64,000 nucleotides of DNA. It comes from Microbacterium sp. 3J1 (GTDB lineage Bacteria > Actinomycetota > Actinomycetes > Actinomycetales > Microbacteriaceae). The stretch covers positions 212,742 through 276,741 of the forward strand of contig NZ_CDWI01000009.1 of NCBI RefSeq assembly GCF_001049495.1, given 5' to 3'. Position 1 is the first letter of the stretch. The number at the start of each line of letters is the position of its first letter. Both the position numbers and the translations under genes were made by a program. Positions 14,962-23,002 of the stretch are shown here, piece after piece. The notes beneath the pieces were generated by a model, which was not told the DNA's origin, searched no databases, and worked only from the letters and a program-made list of their open reading frames with translations.

Positions 14962-17298
14962 ATGCCCAAGAACAAGAAGCCGCGCGGCGGACGCCCCGCC
15001 GCCAACTTCGAGCCGCGCTACGGCGCGAACAAGACCTCGTTCCACGACCGCCACGCGGGTGGACGCGACGCGGGTCGCGACTCGCGTGACGCACGAGACA
15101 CACGCGGCGGCCGAGCGGATGCCGGTGAGCGGCGCGCCCCGTCGGCCGGATTCGACCGTCGTCCCGGCAGCCGCAGCGCCGGCCACCGCGGCTACCGTCC
15201 CGCTGAAGAGGGCGGTGCCCCCAAGCAGCGCTGGTCCGCGCAGGAGCGCGCGGGCCGCGATGAGGCCCGCGGCATCCGCAACCGCGCCGAGTCCGGTCGC
15301 CGCGAGGCGCCCCACCGTCGTGATGAGCGTCCTCGCTTCGAGGAGCGCACCGAGCGTCCGCGTTTCAGCAACGACCGTCCGACCGCAGGCCGGCGCTTCG
15401 ACGACCGTCCCCGCCGCGACGACCGCGGCGCCGAGCGCACCGAGCGTCCGCGTTTCGATCGCGACAGCCAGCGCTCCACCGGACCCGGAACCTACCGCGA
15501 CGACCGTGGCGGCCAGCGCTTCTCGCGCGATGACCGCCCGCAGCGCGATGACCGCCCGCAGCGCGATGACCGCGGCTACGGTGACCGTCCGAACCGTGGT
15601 GGCGACGCCGCGGGCCGTGGCGGCGCGAACCGTGGTGCCGACCGTCCCCGCTTCGATCGGAACGACCGTCCGCAGCGCGATGACCGCGGCTACGGCGACC
15701 GTGCGAACCGTGGCGGCGACCGCACCGAGGGCCGTGGGGGCGACCGCACCGAGCGTCCGCGCTTCACCGACCGTGGTGCCGACCGTCCCCGCTTCGATCG
15801 CAACGACCGTCCGCAGCGCGATGACCGCGGCTCCGCGGAGCGCCCCGAGCGCTCCTTCGACGCCGATCGCGCGCGTCGCGCCTTCGACCGCGACCGCACC
15901 CAGCGTTCGTTCGACGGCGGCGAGCGTTCGCGTCCGTCGACCGGTGGCGCGTACCGCACCGACCGTCCCCGTCGCGACGACCGCCCGCGCGATCAGCGTC
16001 CGAGCCGTGACGACTGGAACAAGAAGCCGAAGGCGGCGTTCGAGCCCACCGATGACGTCGTGCACGAGCGCCTCGAGGCGAAGTCCGTCGCGGCTGTCGA
16101 GGTCGACGGTGTGACCTTCGGCGACCTGGGTCTCGGATCCAACATCGTCGAGACGCTGGTCGGGATGGGCGCGGCGACGCCGTTTCCGATCCAGGCCGCC
16201 AGCATCCCGGCCGTGCTCGAGGGTCGTGACGTTCTCGCCCGTGGCCGCACCGGATCCGGCAAGACCATCGCGTTCGGTGCGCCGCTCGTCGAGCGCGTGC
16301 TGCAGTCGCAGGCTGGCAAGCGTCGGGAGTTCGGCCGGTCGCCGCGTGCGATCATCCTCGCTCCGACGCGCGAGCTCGCGCTGCAGATCGACCGCACCAT
16401 CCAGCCGATCGCCCGCAGCGTCGGCCTCTTCACCACGCAGATCTACGGTGGCGTGCCGCAGGGCCGCCAGGTGGGTGCGCTGAAGAAGGGCGTCGACATC
16501 GTGATCGGCACGCCCGGACGCATCGAAGACCTCGTCAACCAGGGCAAGCTCGACCTCTCGGACTGCCGCATCGCGGTGCTCGATGAGGCCGACCACATGT
16601 GCGAGCTCGGATTCGTCGAGCCCGTGCAGCGCATCCTGCGACACACCGCCGACGGCAGCCAGAAGCTCCTCTTCTCGGCGACCCTCGACCGTGAGGTCGC
16701 GGCGCTCGTCGACGAGTTCCTCGTCGACCCGGCCGTGTACGAGGTCGCCGGTGAGGACCAGGACTCGAGCACGATCGAGCACCGTGTGCTCGTGATCGAG
16801 CACCGCGACAAGGCCGACATCCTCACCGCGCTCGTCGACCGCGACGGCAAGACCCTCGTCTTCGCCCGTACCCGTGCGTACGCCGACATGCTCGCCGAGC
16901 AGTTCGACGACGCCGGCATCCCCGCGGTCTCGCTGCACGGCGATCTCAATCAGGCCAAGCGCACGCGCAACCTCGAGCGCCTGACGTCGGGTCGCGTGAA
17001 CGTGCTCGTCGCGACGGATGTCGCCGCGCGCGGCATCCACGTCGACGACATCGATCTGGTCGTCCAGGCCGATGCGCCCGACGAGTACAAGACGTACCTG
17101 CACCGGTCGGGTCGTACCGGTCGCGCCGGTCGCTCGGGACGAGTCGTGACGCTGATCACGCGTCAGCGTCAGCGCCGCATGACCGAGCTGCTCGAGCGCG
17201 CCGAGATCGAGGCGCCGTTCGAGAACGCTCGCGTGGACGACGACCTGATCGAGGAGATCGCGGGTCGCGTGCCGACCGCCGCCGACCTCACCTCCTGA
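14962..17298 (+). CDS. DEAD-box RNA helicase with long disordered RD/RG-rich N-terminus
   Basis: A 778-residue ATP-dependent RNA helicase. Residues 1-360 are low complexity, dominated by Arg, Asp and Gly with repeated phrases such as RPRFDRNDRPQRDDRGYGDR and RTERPRF. The core (about 385-778) has the Q-motif region GMGAATPFPIQAASIP, Walker A ARGRTGSGKT, PTRELALQI, TPGR, VLDEADHMCELGF, the SAT motif LLFSATLD, and YLHRSGRTGRAGRSG. Unusually the disordered region is at the N-terminus; the C-terminus ends soon after the core. The ATG at 14962 has AAGGACA upstream. A long leader with a terminator-like hairpin suggests post-transcriptional control, as for cold-shock helicases. Confidence 0.93.
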   Translation: MPKNKKPRGGRPAANFEPRYGANKTSFHDRHAGGRDAGRDSRDARDTRGGRADAGERRAPSAGFDRRPGSRSAGHRGYRPAEEGGAPKQRWSAQERAGRDEARGIRNRAESGRREAPHRRDERPRFEERTERPRFSNDRPTAGRRFDDRPRRDDRGAERTERPRFDRDSQRSTGPGTYRDDRGGQRFSRDDRPQRDDRPQRDDRGYGDRPNRGGDAAGRGGANRGADRPRFDRNDRPQRDDRGYGDRANRGGDRTEGRGGDRTERPRFTDRGADRPRFDRNDRPQRDDRGSAERPERSFDADRARRAFDRDRTQRSFDGGERSRPSTGGAYRTDRPRRDDRPRDQRPSRDDWNKKPKAAFEPTDDVVHERLEAKSVAAVEVDGVTFGDLGLGSNIVETLVGMGAATPFPIQAASIPAVLEGRDVLARGRTGSGKTIAFGAPLVERVLQSQAGKRREFGRSPRAIILAPTRELALQIDRTIQPIARSVGLFTTQIYGGVPQGRQVGALKKGVDIVIGTPGRIEDLVNQGKLDLSDCRIAVLDEADHMCELGFVEPVQRILRHTADGSQKLLFSATLDREVAALVDEFLVDPAVYEVAGEDQDSSTIEHRVLVIEHRDKADILTALVDRDGKTLVFARTRAYADMLAEQFDDAGIPAVSLHGDLNQAKRTRNLERLTSGRVNVLVATDVAARGIHVDDIDLVVQADAPDEYKTYLHRSGRTGRAGRSGRVVTLITRQRQRRMTELLERAEIEAPFENARVDDDLIEEIAGRVPTAADLTS

Positions 17299-17310
17299 CG
17301 CGTCTGACAC

Positions 17311-17347
17311 GAAGGCCCCGCCACGGCATCCGCCGGGCGGGGCCTTC
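17311..17347 (+). terminator. Terminator of the DEAD-box helicase gene
   Basis: A perfect 12-bp stem GAAGGCCCCGCC/GGCGGGGCCTTC around a 13-base loop, 13 bases after the stop codon; followed by GTCGTC rather than a clean T-tract. Confidence 0.8.
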
Positions 17348-17385
17348 GTCGTCTCCGGGGGCCGCGGGCAGCCGTCACGGCGTGA

Positions 17386-17890
17386 GCGGAGTTCTCCGTG
17401 TGGGGCGGCGCGCTGAGTGGGCTTGCCTCGTGGGGTGTGGGTCTCCCCGTGGGGCGGCGCGCTGAGTGGGCTTGCCTCGTGGGGCGTTGGTCTCCTCGTG
17501 GGGCGGAGTTCTCCGTGTGGGGCGGACGAATCGGAGTGAATTCTCCGCCCATGGGGGAGTTCTCCGCCCGAGACGGCGCTACCGGGAGGGCGGGGCATCT
17601 GTAGGGCGGCGCGCTGAGTGGGCTGGTCTCGTGGGGTGCGGGTCTCCCGTGGGGCGGAGTTCTCCGTGTGGGGCGGACGAATCGGAGTGAATTCTCCTCC
17701 CATGGGGGAGTTCTCCGCCCGAGACGGCGCGCCCGAGACCGCGCTACCGGGAGGGCGGGGCATCCTGTGGGGCGGCGCGCTGAGTGAGCTGGTCTCGTGG
17801 GGTGCGGGTCTCCCCGTGGGGCGGAGTTCTCCGTGTGGGGCGGACGAATCGGAGTGGATTCTGCTCCCATGGGGGAGTTCTCCGCCCGTG
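17386..17890. repeat. Intergenic G-rich modular repeat array
   Basis: This gene-free stretch is built from alternating modules. Module A (starting GGGCGGCGCGCTGAGTG) occurs at 17403, 17452, 17604 and 17770. Module B (starting GCGGAGTTCTCCGTGTGGGG) occurs at 17386 (truncated), 17503, 17654 and 17821, each full copy running about 80 bp through a conserved CATGGGGGAGTTCTCCGCCC. A joining segment (ACCGGGAGGGCGGGGCATC) occurs at 17581 and 17746. Composite units recur about every 150-167 bp. The plus strand is full of GGGG runs; GGCGGAG/CTCCGCC arms can form hairpins. The rest of the 17348-17980 gap holds no recognisable gene. Confidence 0.85.
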
Positions 17891-17980
17891 GCGGCGCGCC
17901 CGGGGGCAGACCCCGGGAGGGAGCCAGGCCTAATCAGGCAGGCCCCGGCGGGACGACAGCGGATGCCGCAGCATCCGCCG

Positions 17981-18520
17981 TCAGGAGAGCTCGTGCTCGT
18001 GGATCGGCGTCGTCAGGCTCGTGCCGTTGAGATCGAGGTACATCGTGCCCTCGGTGACGGTGATCGTCATGGTGTTGCGGCGTTCGATCAGCGGGGCCGC
18101 GGCGTCGATGAAGCCGGGGTCGAAGCTGAAGACGCGGATGTCCTCGGCGCGGTGGATCCGCTTGTCCGCCCACGGTGCCATCACCTTGGCGGGGTCGCGA
18201 TGCGTGTAGACGACGGTGCGTTCGGACAGGCGGCTCCCGTAGTGCAGCCGCTCGGCATCCGGAGCGCCGACCTCGACCCACGCGGTGATCGCGCCGGTCA
18301 GGTCTCGGACCAGCACGGCGGGCTCGTCTGTCTGCGAGATCCCTCCGCCGAATGCGATGCCCTCGCCGAACTCGAGGCCGTAGGCCAGTACGCGCGTGAG
18401 CATGTAGGCGTCGGTCTCGGACGGATGCCGGGCAGCACGGAGCGAGAAGTCTTCGTAGACGCCCCGATCGGTGTCCGCGAGCTGGACGTCGAACGTGTGC
18501 ATGGTGGAACCGATCGCCAT
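17981..18520 (-). CDS. yaeQ: YaeQ family protein
   Basis: A 179-residue YaeQ-like protein, a compact variant of the PD-(D/E)XK nuclease fold with unproven activity. Diagnostic segments are the N-terminal DTDRGVYEDFSLRAARHPSET, then ITAWVEVGAPDAERL, VVYTH and the C-terminal RTNTM-like RRNTMTITVTEGTMYLDL. Length matches E. coli YaeQ closely. The ATG at 18520 has TAGGCT seven bases before it on the minus strand, so translation may be leaderless or nearly so. Its downstream side abuts the repeat array; no terminator hairpin is obvious. Confidence 0.9.
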   Translation of the reverse strand: MAIGSTMHTFDVQLADTDRGVYEDFSLRAARHPSETDAYMLTRVLAYGLEFGEGIAFGGGISQTDEPAVLVRDLTGAITAWVEVGAPDAERLHYGSRLSERTVVYTHRDPAKVMAPWADKRIHRAEDIRVFSFDPGFIDAAAPLIERRNTMTITVTEGTMYLDLNGTSLTTPIHEHELS

Positions 18521-18569
18521 GCCTTCGAGCCTAGGCTCTCGGGGGAGCGCCGCCCGACGCGGTCGCGCC

Positions 18570-19664
18570 TCAGAACAGCATGGGCTGCGTCGAAGCAGAT
18601 GCGGATGACGTCACAGGCCGCACGGGACCGCCGCCCACCCCCGACGGTCGCGCGGGGCGGGTCGACGAGGTTCCCGACCAGGTGCCTCGCACCGGGTAGT
18701 CGTCCTCATGTTGTCCGTCGAGGCCGTGGAGGCGGATGAGCGGGCGGGCGCGCTTGGCCAGCCATTGCCGGTAGCCCTTCGGCGCCTCCGCCGAGACTCC
18801 CGGATACAGGCCGCGATAGGACGAGACCAGGTCGGGTCGGAACTCGCCGAGCCACTGCATGAACCACGGCTTGACGCCCGCGCGCAGGTGCAGTGCTCCG
18901 TAGATGACGCGCGCGGCCCCCGCCTCCTTGATGCGCCGCAACGCGGTATCGATCGCCTCCACCGAATCGGTCATGTGCGGCATGATCGGCATCAGGAAGA
19001 CGGTGACGCGGAAGCCGGCATCCGTCAGCGCTCGCACCGTGTCGAGCCGCGCCTGGGTCGAGGGCGTGCCGGGCTCGATCGCCTTCTGCAGCTCGTCGTC
19101 GTACATCGCGATAGACATCTGGACGTCGACGGGTACCCGCTGGGCCGCCTTCACCAGCAGCGGGATGTCGCGACGGATCAGCGTGCCCTTGGTGAGGATG
19201 GAGATCGGCGTCCCCGAAGCCGCGAGCGTCTCGATGATCCCCGGCATCAGCTTGTAGCGGCCTTCGGCGCGCTGGTACGGATCGGTGTTCGTGCCGAGCG
19301 CGACCGTCTCGTGCTCCCAGCTGCCGCGTCGCAGCTCCCGCTGCAGCACCTCGACCACGTTCACCTTCACGACGATCTGGGAGTCGAAATCGGAGCCGCC
19401 GTCGAGGTCGAGGTACTCGTGCGTGCCGCGGGCGAAACAATAGACGCACGCGTGACTGCACCCGCGATACGGATTGATCGTCCAGGCGAACGGCATCCGT
19501 GACGCGCCGGGGACGTGATTGAGCGCCGACTTCGACAGGACCTCGTGGAAGGTCATCCCCGCGAACTCCGGCGTCGTGACCGTGCGCAGCACCCCGGCCC
19601 GGTTCTCGAGTCCGGGCAGCGCAGCGTCGTCGACGTCACCGAGCTTCTGACCTTGCCACCGCAT
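18570..19664 (-). CDS. Rv2578c family radical SAM protein
   Basis: A 364-residue iron-sulfur enzyme of the SplB-like radical SAM group. The cluster motif is C69-S-H-A-C73-V-Y-C76 (CSHACVYC), preceded by the family phrase MPFAWTINPYRG. Downstream regions VALGTNTDPYQRAEGRYKL and ISILTKGTLIRRD fit the TIM-barrel core. The last 35 residues are a polar tail. The ATG at 19664 is preferred because homologues start MRWQGQ and because the upstream 30 bases hold a dyad that looks regulatory. The reaction is not established; the family is often grouped with DNA-repair or tRNA-modification candidates. Confidence 0.88.
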   Translation of the reverse strand: MRWQGQKLGDVDDAALPGLENRAGVLRTVTTPEFAGMTFHEVLSKSALNHVPGASRMPFAWTINPYRGCSHACVYCFARGTHEYLDLDGGSDFDSQIVVKVNVVEVLQRELRRGSWEHETVALGTNTDPYQRAEGRYKLMPGIIETLAASGTPISILTKGTLIRRDIPLLVKAAQRVPVDVQMSIAMYDDELQKAIEPGTPSTQARLDTVRALTDAGFRVTVFLMPIMPHMTDSVEAIDTALRRIKEAGAARVIYGALHLRAGVKPWFMQWLGEFRPDLVSSYRGLYPGVSAEAPKGYRQWLAKRARPLIRLHGLDGQHEDDYPVRGTWSGTSSTRPARPSGVGGGPVRPVTSSASASTQPMLF

Positions 19665-19672
19665 ACGGACAT

Positions 19673-19688
19673 TCGAACATAAGAACGA
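19673..19688. promoter_or_regulatory. Possible SOS-box-like dyad before the radical SAM gene
   Basis: TCGAACATAAGAACGA matches the actinobacterial LexA pattern TCGAAC-N4-GTTCGA at 10 of 12 specified positions and is enclosed by CATTCG/CGAATG arms. It ends nine bases before the radical SAM ATG. A true LexA site usually keeps GTTC in the second half, so this is tentative. Confidence 0.35.
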
Positions 19689-19745
19689 ATGCACGTCAAG
19701 ACGAACCGCATCTGTGTTCGAATCGACTTAAGAGACAATGGAGGC

Positions 19746-20678
19746 ATGTCCTCCGTGCCGCAGCCTCAGCATGCGGCGCCACGCTCCCCGATCCGCGGAC
19801 CGGCTCTGCCGATCGGCCTCGCGGCGACCGCCGTCGGCATCCTCCTGTCGATCGCGAGCGCGCCCGTCGCGACGTCGGCGGAACGTGCGGAGATGCCCGA
19901 GCCGGTCGTCGTGCGGGAGGTCCCGTCAGTGCAGGTCGGCGCCACCACGGCGGCCGATCCGTGCTCGGAGCCCCGCGTGCTCGAGGCGATCTCGGTCGCC
20001 GACGACGCGGCGATCATCGCGGGTTTCGGGGGCGGCGAGAGCTTCCGTGCGGCCGTCGTCGCCGGCAATGCGCCCTGCATCTCGCTCGGCGACCCGGCTC
20101 ACGTCTGGGTGGTCGTGAACAAGGCCAGGCCGCTCGATCCGCTCACCTTCGCGCCCACGTCGCTCGCCGAGCTCCCGCTGCAGATGACGACGCGATCAGG
20201 GCAGGCGAGGGGCGACGCTGCGGCCGCGGTGGGCGAGCTCGCGGCAGCGGCCGCTGCGGAGGGCGCCGGGCGGATCGGCGCCAACAACGGCTATCGGTCG
20301 TACGACCTGCAGGTCGCGACGCACGCCTCGCACGTGCGCGAGAACGGCCAGGCCGAAGCGGATGCGGCGTCGGCACGCGCCGGGCACAGCGAGCATCAGA
20401 CCGGGCTCGCGGTCGATCTCGTCGCGTGCGATGCGTCGTGCGGCGGCATCGAGACCTTCGGCGAGAGCGTGCAGGCCGCGTGGGTCGCCGAGAACGCGTG
20501 GGAGTACGGCTTCATCGTCCGCTACGAGCAGGTGGGCGCCGGCGTCACCGGCTACATGCCGGAACCCTGGCATCTTCGCTACCTCGGGCACGAGCTCGCG
20601 GCGGCCTACCACCACGGCGGCTACCACACGCTCGAGGAGTTCTTTGGGCTCCCCGCGGCACCCGACTACGCCCACTGA
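19746..20678 (+). CDS. VanY-like D-alanyl-D-alanine carboxypeptidase
   Basis: A 310-residue peptidoglycan hydrolase anchored by one N-terminal membrane helix (residues about 21-45, LPIGLAATAVGILLSIASAP), with the catalytic domain outside the membrane. The zinc signature SxHxxGxAxD is seen as S215-E-H217-Q-T-G-L-A-V-D224, and the second site EPWH gives H276; NNGYRSYDLQ supplies the conserved Tyr-Arg-Ser. It would trim the terminal D-Ala of wall stem peptides. GGAGG lies too close to the ATG at 19746; GACAAT six bases upstream could be a leaderless -10. It is divergent from the radical SAM gene over 81 bp. Confidence 0.9.
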   Translation: MSSVPQPQHAAPRSPIRGPALPIGLAATAVGILLSIASAPVATSAERAEMPEPVVVREVPSVQVGATTAADPCSEPRVLEAISVADDAAIIAGFGGGESFRAAVVAGNAPCISLGDPAHVWVVVNKARPLDPLTFAPTSLAELPLQMTTRSGQARGDAAAAVGELAAAAAAEGAGRIGANNGYRSYDLQVATHASHVRENGQAEADAASARAGHSEHQTGLAVDLVACDASCGGIETFGESVQAAWVAENAWEYGFIVRYEQVGAGVTGYMPEPWHLRYLGHELAAAYHHGGYHTLEEFFGLPAAPDYAH

Positions 20679-20786
20679 TCCCGCGGAAAGCGGCCGGCTG
20701 GCGGCATCCGACAATCGCGGTACCCGGTGTCACCGGATGTGGGACGCATTCTCACAACGCGTTGTTCCGGTGTCGGAGGTCCGGCA

Positions 20787-20792
20787 TACAAT
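20787..20792 (+). promoter_or_regulatory. Candidate -10 element for the acyl-CoA dehydrogenase gene
   Basis: TACAAT with a weak -35 TTGTTC (20762-20767) 19 bp upstream; the start codon follows about 40 bases later. Confidence 0.4.
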
Positions 20793-20831
20793 CGCCGGAG
20801 CAACGACGCACGACACGTTCGGGAGGACGCC

Positions 20832-21995
20832 ATGGAACGCGACATCTACGAAGAGGATCACGAGGCCTTCCGCGACCTCGTCAAGGACTTCGTCAAGCGC
20901 CACGTCACGCACGAGGCCATCGAGAGGTGGGATGCCGCGGGCGAGGTCGACCGCGGCACGATGCTCGCCGCGGGTGAGGCCGGGATCATCGGGCTCTCCG
21001 TCCCCGAGGAGTTCGGCGGCGCCGGCATGCTGCAGGATTACCGCTTCCGCGCCGTCGTGAACGAGGAGGTCATCGCCGCCGGAGCAGGGTCCCTGGCCGG
21101 GGCCTTCGGCATCCAGGACGACCTGGCCGTGCCCTACCTCGTGCACATGGGCACGCAGGAGCAGAAGGAGAAGTGGCTGCCCCGCATGGCGACGGGTGAG
21201 GTGATCGGCGCGCTCGCGATGACCGAGCCCGGCGCCGGTTCCGACCTCCGCGGCATCAAGACCACCGCGAAGAAGACCGACGGCGGGTACATCGTCAACG
21301 GTGCGAAGACGTTCATCTCCTCGGGGGCGACCGCCGACCTCGTCGTCACGTTTGTGAAGACCGGTGAGGGGAACCGCCCCGATGCGTTCAGCCTGGTGCT
21401 GATCGAGAACGGCATGGAGGGTTTCGACCACGGCAAGAAGCTGCACAAGATGGGCTTCCAGGGGCACGACACCGCCGAGCTGTCGTTCAGCGACGTCTTC
21501 GTGCCGGAGGAGAACCTCATCGGGGGCAAAGAGGGCATGGGCTTCATCCAGCTCATGATGAACCTGCCGCTCGAGCGCCTGTCGATCGGCGTCGCCGGAG
21601 CGGCGGCAGCCCAGGCCGCCCTCGACTGGACCGTCGCCTACACGAAGGACCGCGAGGCCTTCGGCGAGCGGATCATCGACTTCCAGAACACGCGTTTCAA
21701 GATCGCCGACATGGCCACCACCGTCGACGCGCTCTGGGCGTACATCGACCGCGCGCTGCTCGCCTACAAGGAGGGCAAGCTCTCGGCCGAAGAGGCTGCG
21801 AAGGTCAAGTTCTGGGCGACGGAGCGCGAGTGGGAGGTGCTCGACACCGGCGTCCAGCTGCACGGCGGATACGGGTACATCACCGAGTACCCGATCGCCC
21901 GTGCGTTCCTCGACGCTCGCGTGCACCGCATCTACGGCGGCACGAACGAGATCATGCGCGAGATCGTCGGTCGCCAGATCGCCGGCAAGCGCTGA
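20832..21995 (+). CDS. Acyl-CoA dehydrogenase
   Basis: A 387-residue FAD enzyme introducing the alpha-beta double bond in acyl-CoA during beta-oxidation or amino-acid catabolism. It has the flavin-binding signature ALAMTEPGAGSDLRGI, the second signature LGIVG-equivalent MATTVDALWAYIDRALLAY, the arginine segment FGERIIDFQNTRFKIADM, and the C-terminal GGYGYITEYPIARAFLDAR with RIYGGTNEIM. The catalytic-base region is the usual IYGGTNEI. GGGAGGA precedes the ATG at 20832. It is monocistronic, with its own terminator. Chain-length specificity cannot be read. Confidence 0.93.
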   Translation: MERDIYEEDHEAFRDLVKDFVKRHVTHEAIERWDAAGEVDRGTMLAAGEAGIIGLSVPEEFGGAGMLQDYRFRAVVNEEVIAAGAGSLAGAFGIQDDLAVPYLVHMGTQEQKEKWLPRMATGEVIGALAMTEPGAGSDLRGIKTTAKKTDGGYIVNGAKTFISSGATADLVVTFVKTGEGNRPDAFSLVLIENGMEGFDHGKKLHKMGFQGHDTAELSFSDVFVPEENLIGGKEGMGFIQLMMNLPLERLSIGVAGAAAAQAALDWTVAYTKDREAFGERIIDFQNTRFKIADMATTVDALWAYIDRALLAYKEGKLSAEEAAKVKFWATEREWEVLDTGVQLHGGYGYITEYPIARAFLDARVHRIYGGTNEIMREIVGRQIAGKR

Positions 21996-22013
21996 CGCCA
22001 GACAGACACAGAC

Positions 22014-22049
22014 AGAAGGGCCTCGGATGCCGGCATCCGGGGCCCTTCT
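22014..22049 (+). terminator. Terminator of the acyl-CoA dehydrogenase gene
   Basis: Arms AGAAGGGCC-T-CGGATGCC and GGCATCCG-G-GGCCCTTCT form an almost unbroken 18-bp hairpin with a tight GCCGGC centre, 19 bases after the stop. Confidence 0.85.
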
Positions 22050-22130
22050 CGCGCCCTTGGGGGTGGGAGTCCTGAACCCGGGCCCGTCGTTGCCCCCGCG
22101 GCCCCCGCCCCTGCCGCTGCCCCTGCCCCC

Positions 22131-22232
22131 TGGGCACAACTTCGGAGATCGGGCGCGACGCGCCGTGAGCGGATGCCGGAACCCGGCGCGCCGGACACCG
22201 GTATCCGAAATTGTGCGCGGAGGCCGGGTCCC
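22131..22232. repeat. Palindromic repeat element, copy 1
   Basis: About 100 bp starting CTGGGCACAACTTCGGAGAT (from 22130). Its ends pair as GCACAACTTCGGA (22134-22146) and TCCGAAATTGTGC (22204-22216) with one mismatch, and the inside holds further dyads (GCGCGACGCGCC, CCGGCGCGCCGG). A second copy follows 161 bp downstream. The 21996-22441 gap is otherwise gene free. Confidence 0.75.
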
Positions 22233-22290
22233 AGGCGGAGCCCGCCCTGGCCCGTCGTCGCTCACCCGGGTCCGTCCTCGCCCCCGCCCC

Positions 22291-22393
22291 CTGGGCACAA
22301 CTTCGGAGATCGGACGCGACGCGCCGTGAGCGGATGCCGGAACACGGCGCGCCGGACACCGGCATCCGAAGCTGTGCGCGGAGGCCGGGCACC
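22291..22393. repeat. Palindromic repeat element, copy 2
   Basis: Near-identical to copy 1 over about 100 bp. End arms are GCACAACTTCGGA (22295-22307) and TCCGAAGCTGTGC (22365-22377). It is followed by a hexanucleotide run of GAGCCC units (about 22400-22438) that reaches the stop codon of the S-component gene. Confidence 0.75.
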
Positions 22394-22408
22394 AGACGGG
22401 AGCCCGAG

Positions 22409-22439
<31 letters not shown>

Positions 22440-22441
22440 GC

Positions 22442-23002
22442 TCAGCGCGGCAGACGCGCTCCGACCCCGGCACGACGCAGCCGGTCGGCGATGAGGATGC
22501 CGAGGGCGGTACCGCCCGCGCAGCTCGCGAGCGTCACGGCGAAGAAGACGACCTGCAGGCCCACATCGAAGCTGCCGAGGTCGAACGACGCCCACGCCAG
22601 CACGGGGTAGACGATGCCGACGACGAGGGCGCCGACGTAGTGCAGCCAGGTGCCCCAGTAGCGCCACAGCACGAACAGGAAGGGCAGCTCGGTGAACGCC
22701 GCCCACCACAGATTGGTGGCGACGCTGCTGAAGCCGTAGCCCGAGAACGGGACGATGACGAGTCCGGCGAGGAGTCCGACCAAGAGCCCGACGAGCGGCC
22801 GGCGCAGCAGACGCAGCGCGATCACGGAGGGCAGCAGCCAGAGTCCTGCGAGGGCGACGCTCACGAACGGGAGACCGGGGAACAGGATGGTCGAGATCCA
22901 GTTGGCGGGTGCGAGGAGCGCTCCGCCCGCGACACCGAGGGCGGCGCAGGTCAGGAGGATCGCGGTCGGGAACCGGAACCGGCTGCGCGTCCCGGTGGTC
23001 AT
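22442..23002 (-). CDS. ECF transporter S component (second, SIP-linked)
   Basis: A 186-residue integral membrane protein with about five to six helices (AILLTCAALGVAGGALLAPAN; VSVALAGLWLLPSVIAL; PLVGLLVGLLAGLVIVPFSG; YVGALVVGIVYPVLAW; VGLQVVFFAVTLASCAGG). Length, hydrophobicity and its likeness to the other S component (26528-27070: shared RRPLVxL and terminal RAGVxAR segments) mark it as a substrate-binding subunit of an energy-coupling factor transporter, YkoE-like. Its ATG overlaps the SIP stop (ATGA). It is the last gene of the iron-linked operon. Substrate is unknown; a chelated iron compound or haem is suggested by context. Confidence 0.8.
   Translation of the reverse strand: MTTGTRSRFRFPTAILLTCAALGVAGGALLAPANWISTILFPGLPFVSVALAGLWLLPSVIALRLLRRPLVGLLVGLLAGLVIVPFSGYGFSSVATNLWWAAFTELPFLFVLWRYWGTWLHYVGALVVGIVYPVLAWASFDLGSFDVGLQVVFFAVTLASCAGGTALGILIADRLRRAGVGARLPR

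Noticed and set aside
13771..17763. A 1330-residue minus-strand frame covering epimerase and helicase regions
   Set aside because: Only the last 298 residues are a real protein (aldose epimerase); the rest is the antisense shadow of the helicase repeats.
17169..17870. Minus-strand open frame reading a Pro/Arg-rich repeat peptide (TPIRPPHTENSAPRG)
   Set aside because: It runs into the helicase gene, has no ribosome binding site and reflects only the repeat array in stop-poor GC-rich DNA.
17386..17890. CRISPR array
   Set aside because: The repeated modules are 50-80 bp, adjacent and of differing order, with no unique spacers of constant length and no cas genes in the window.
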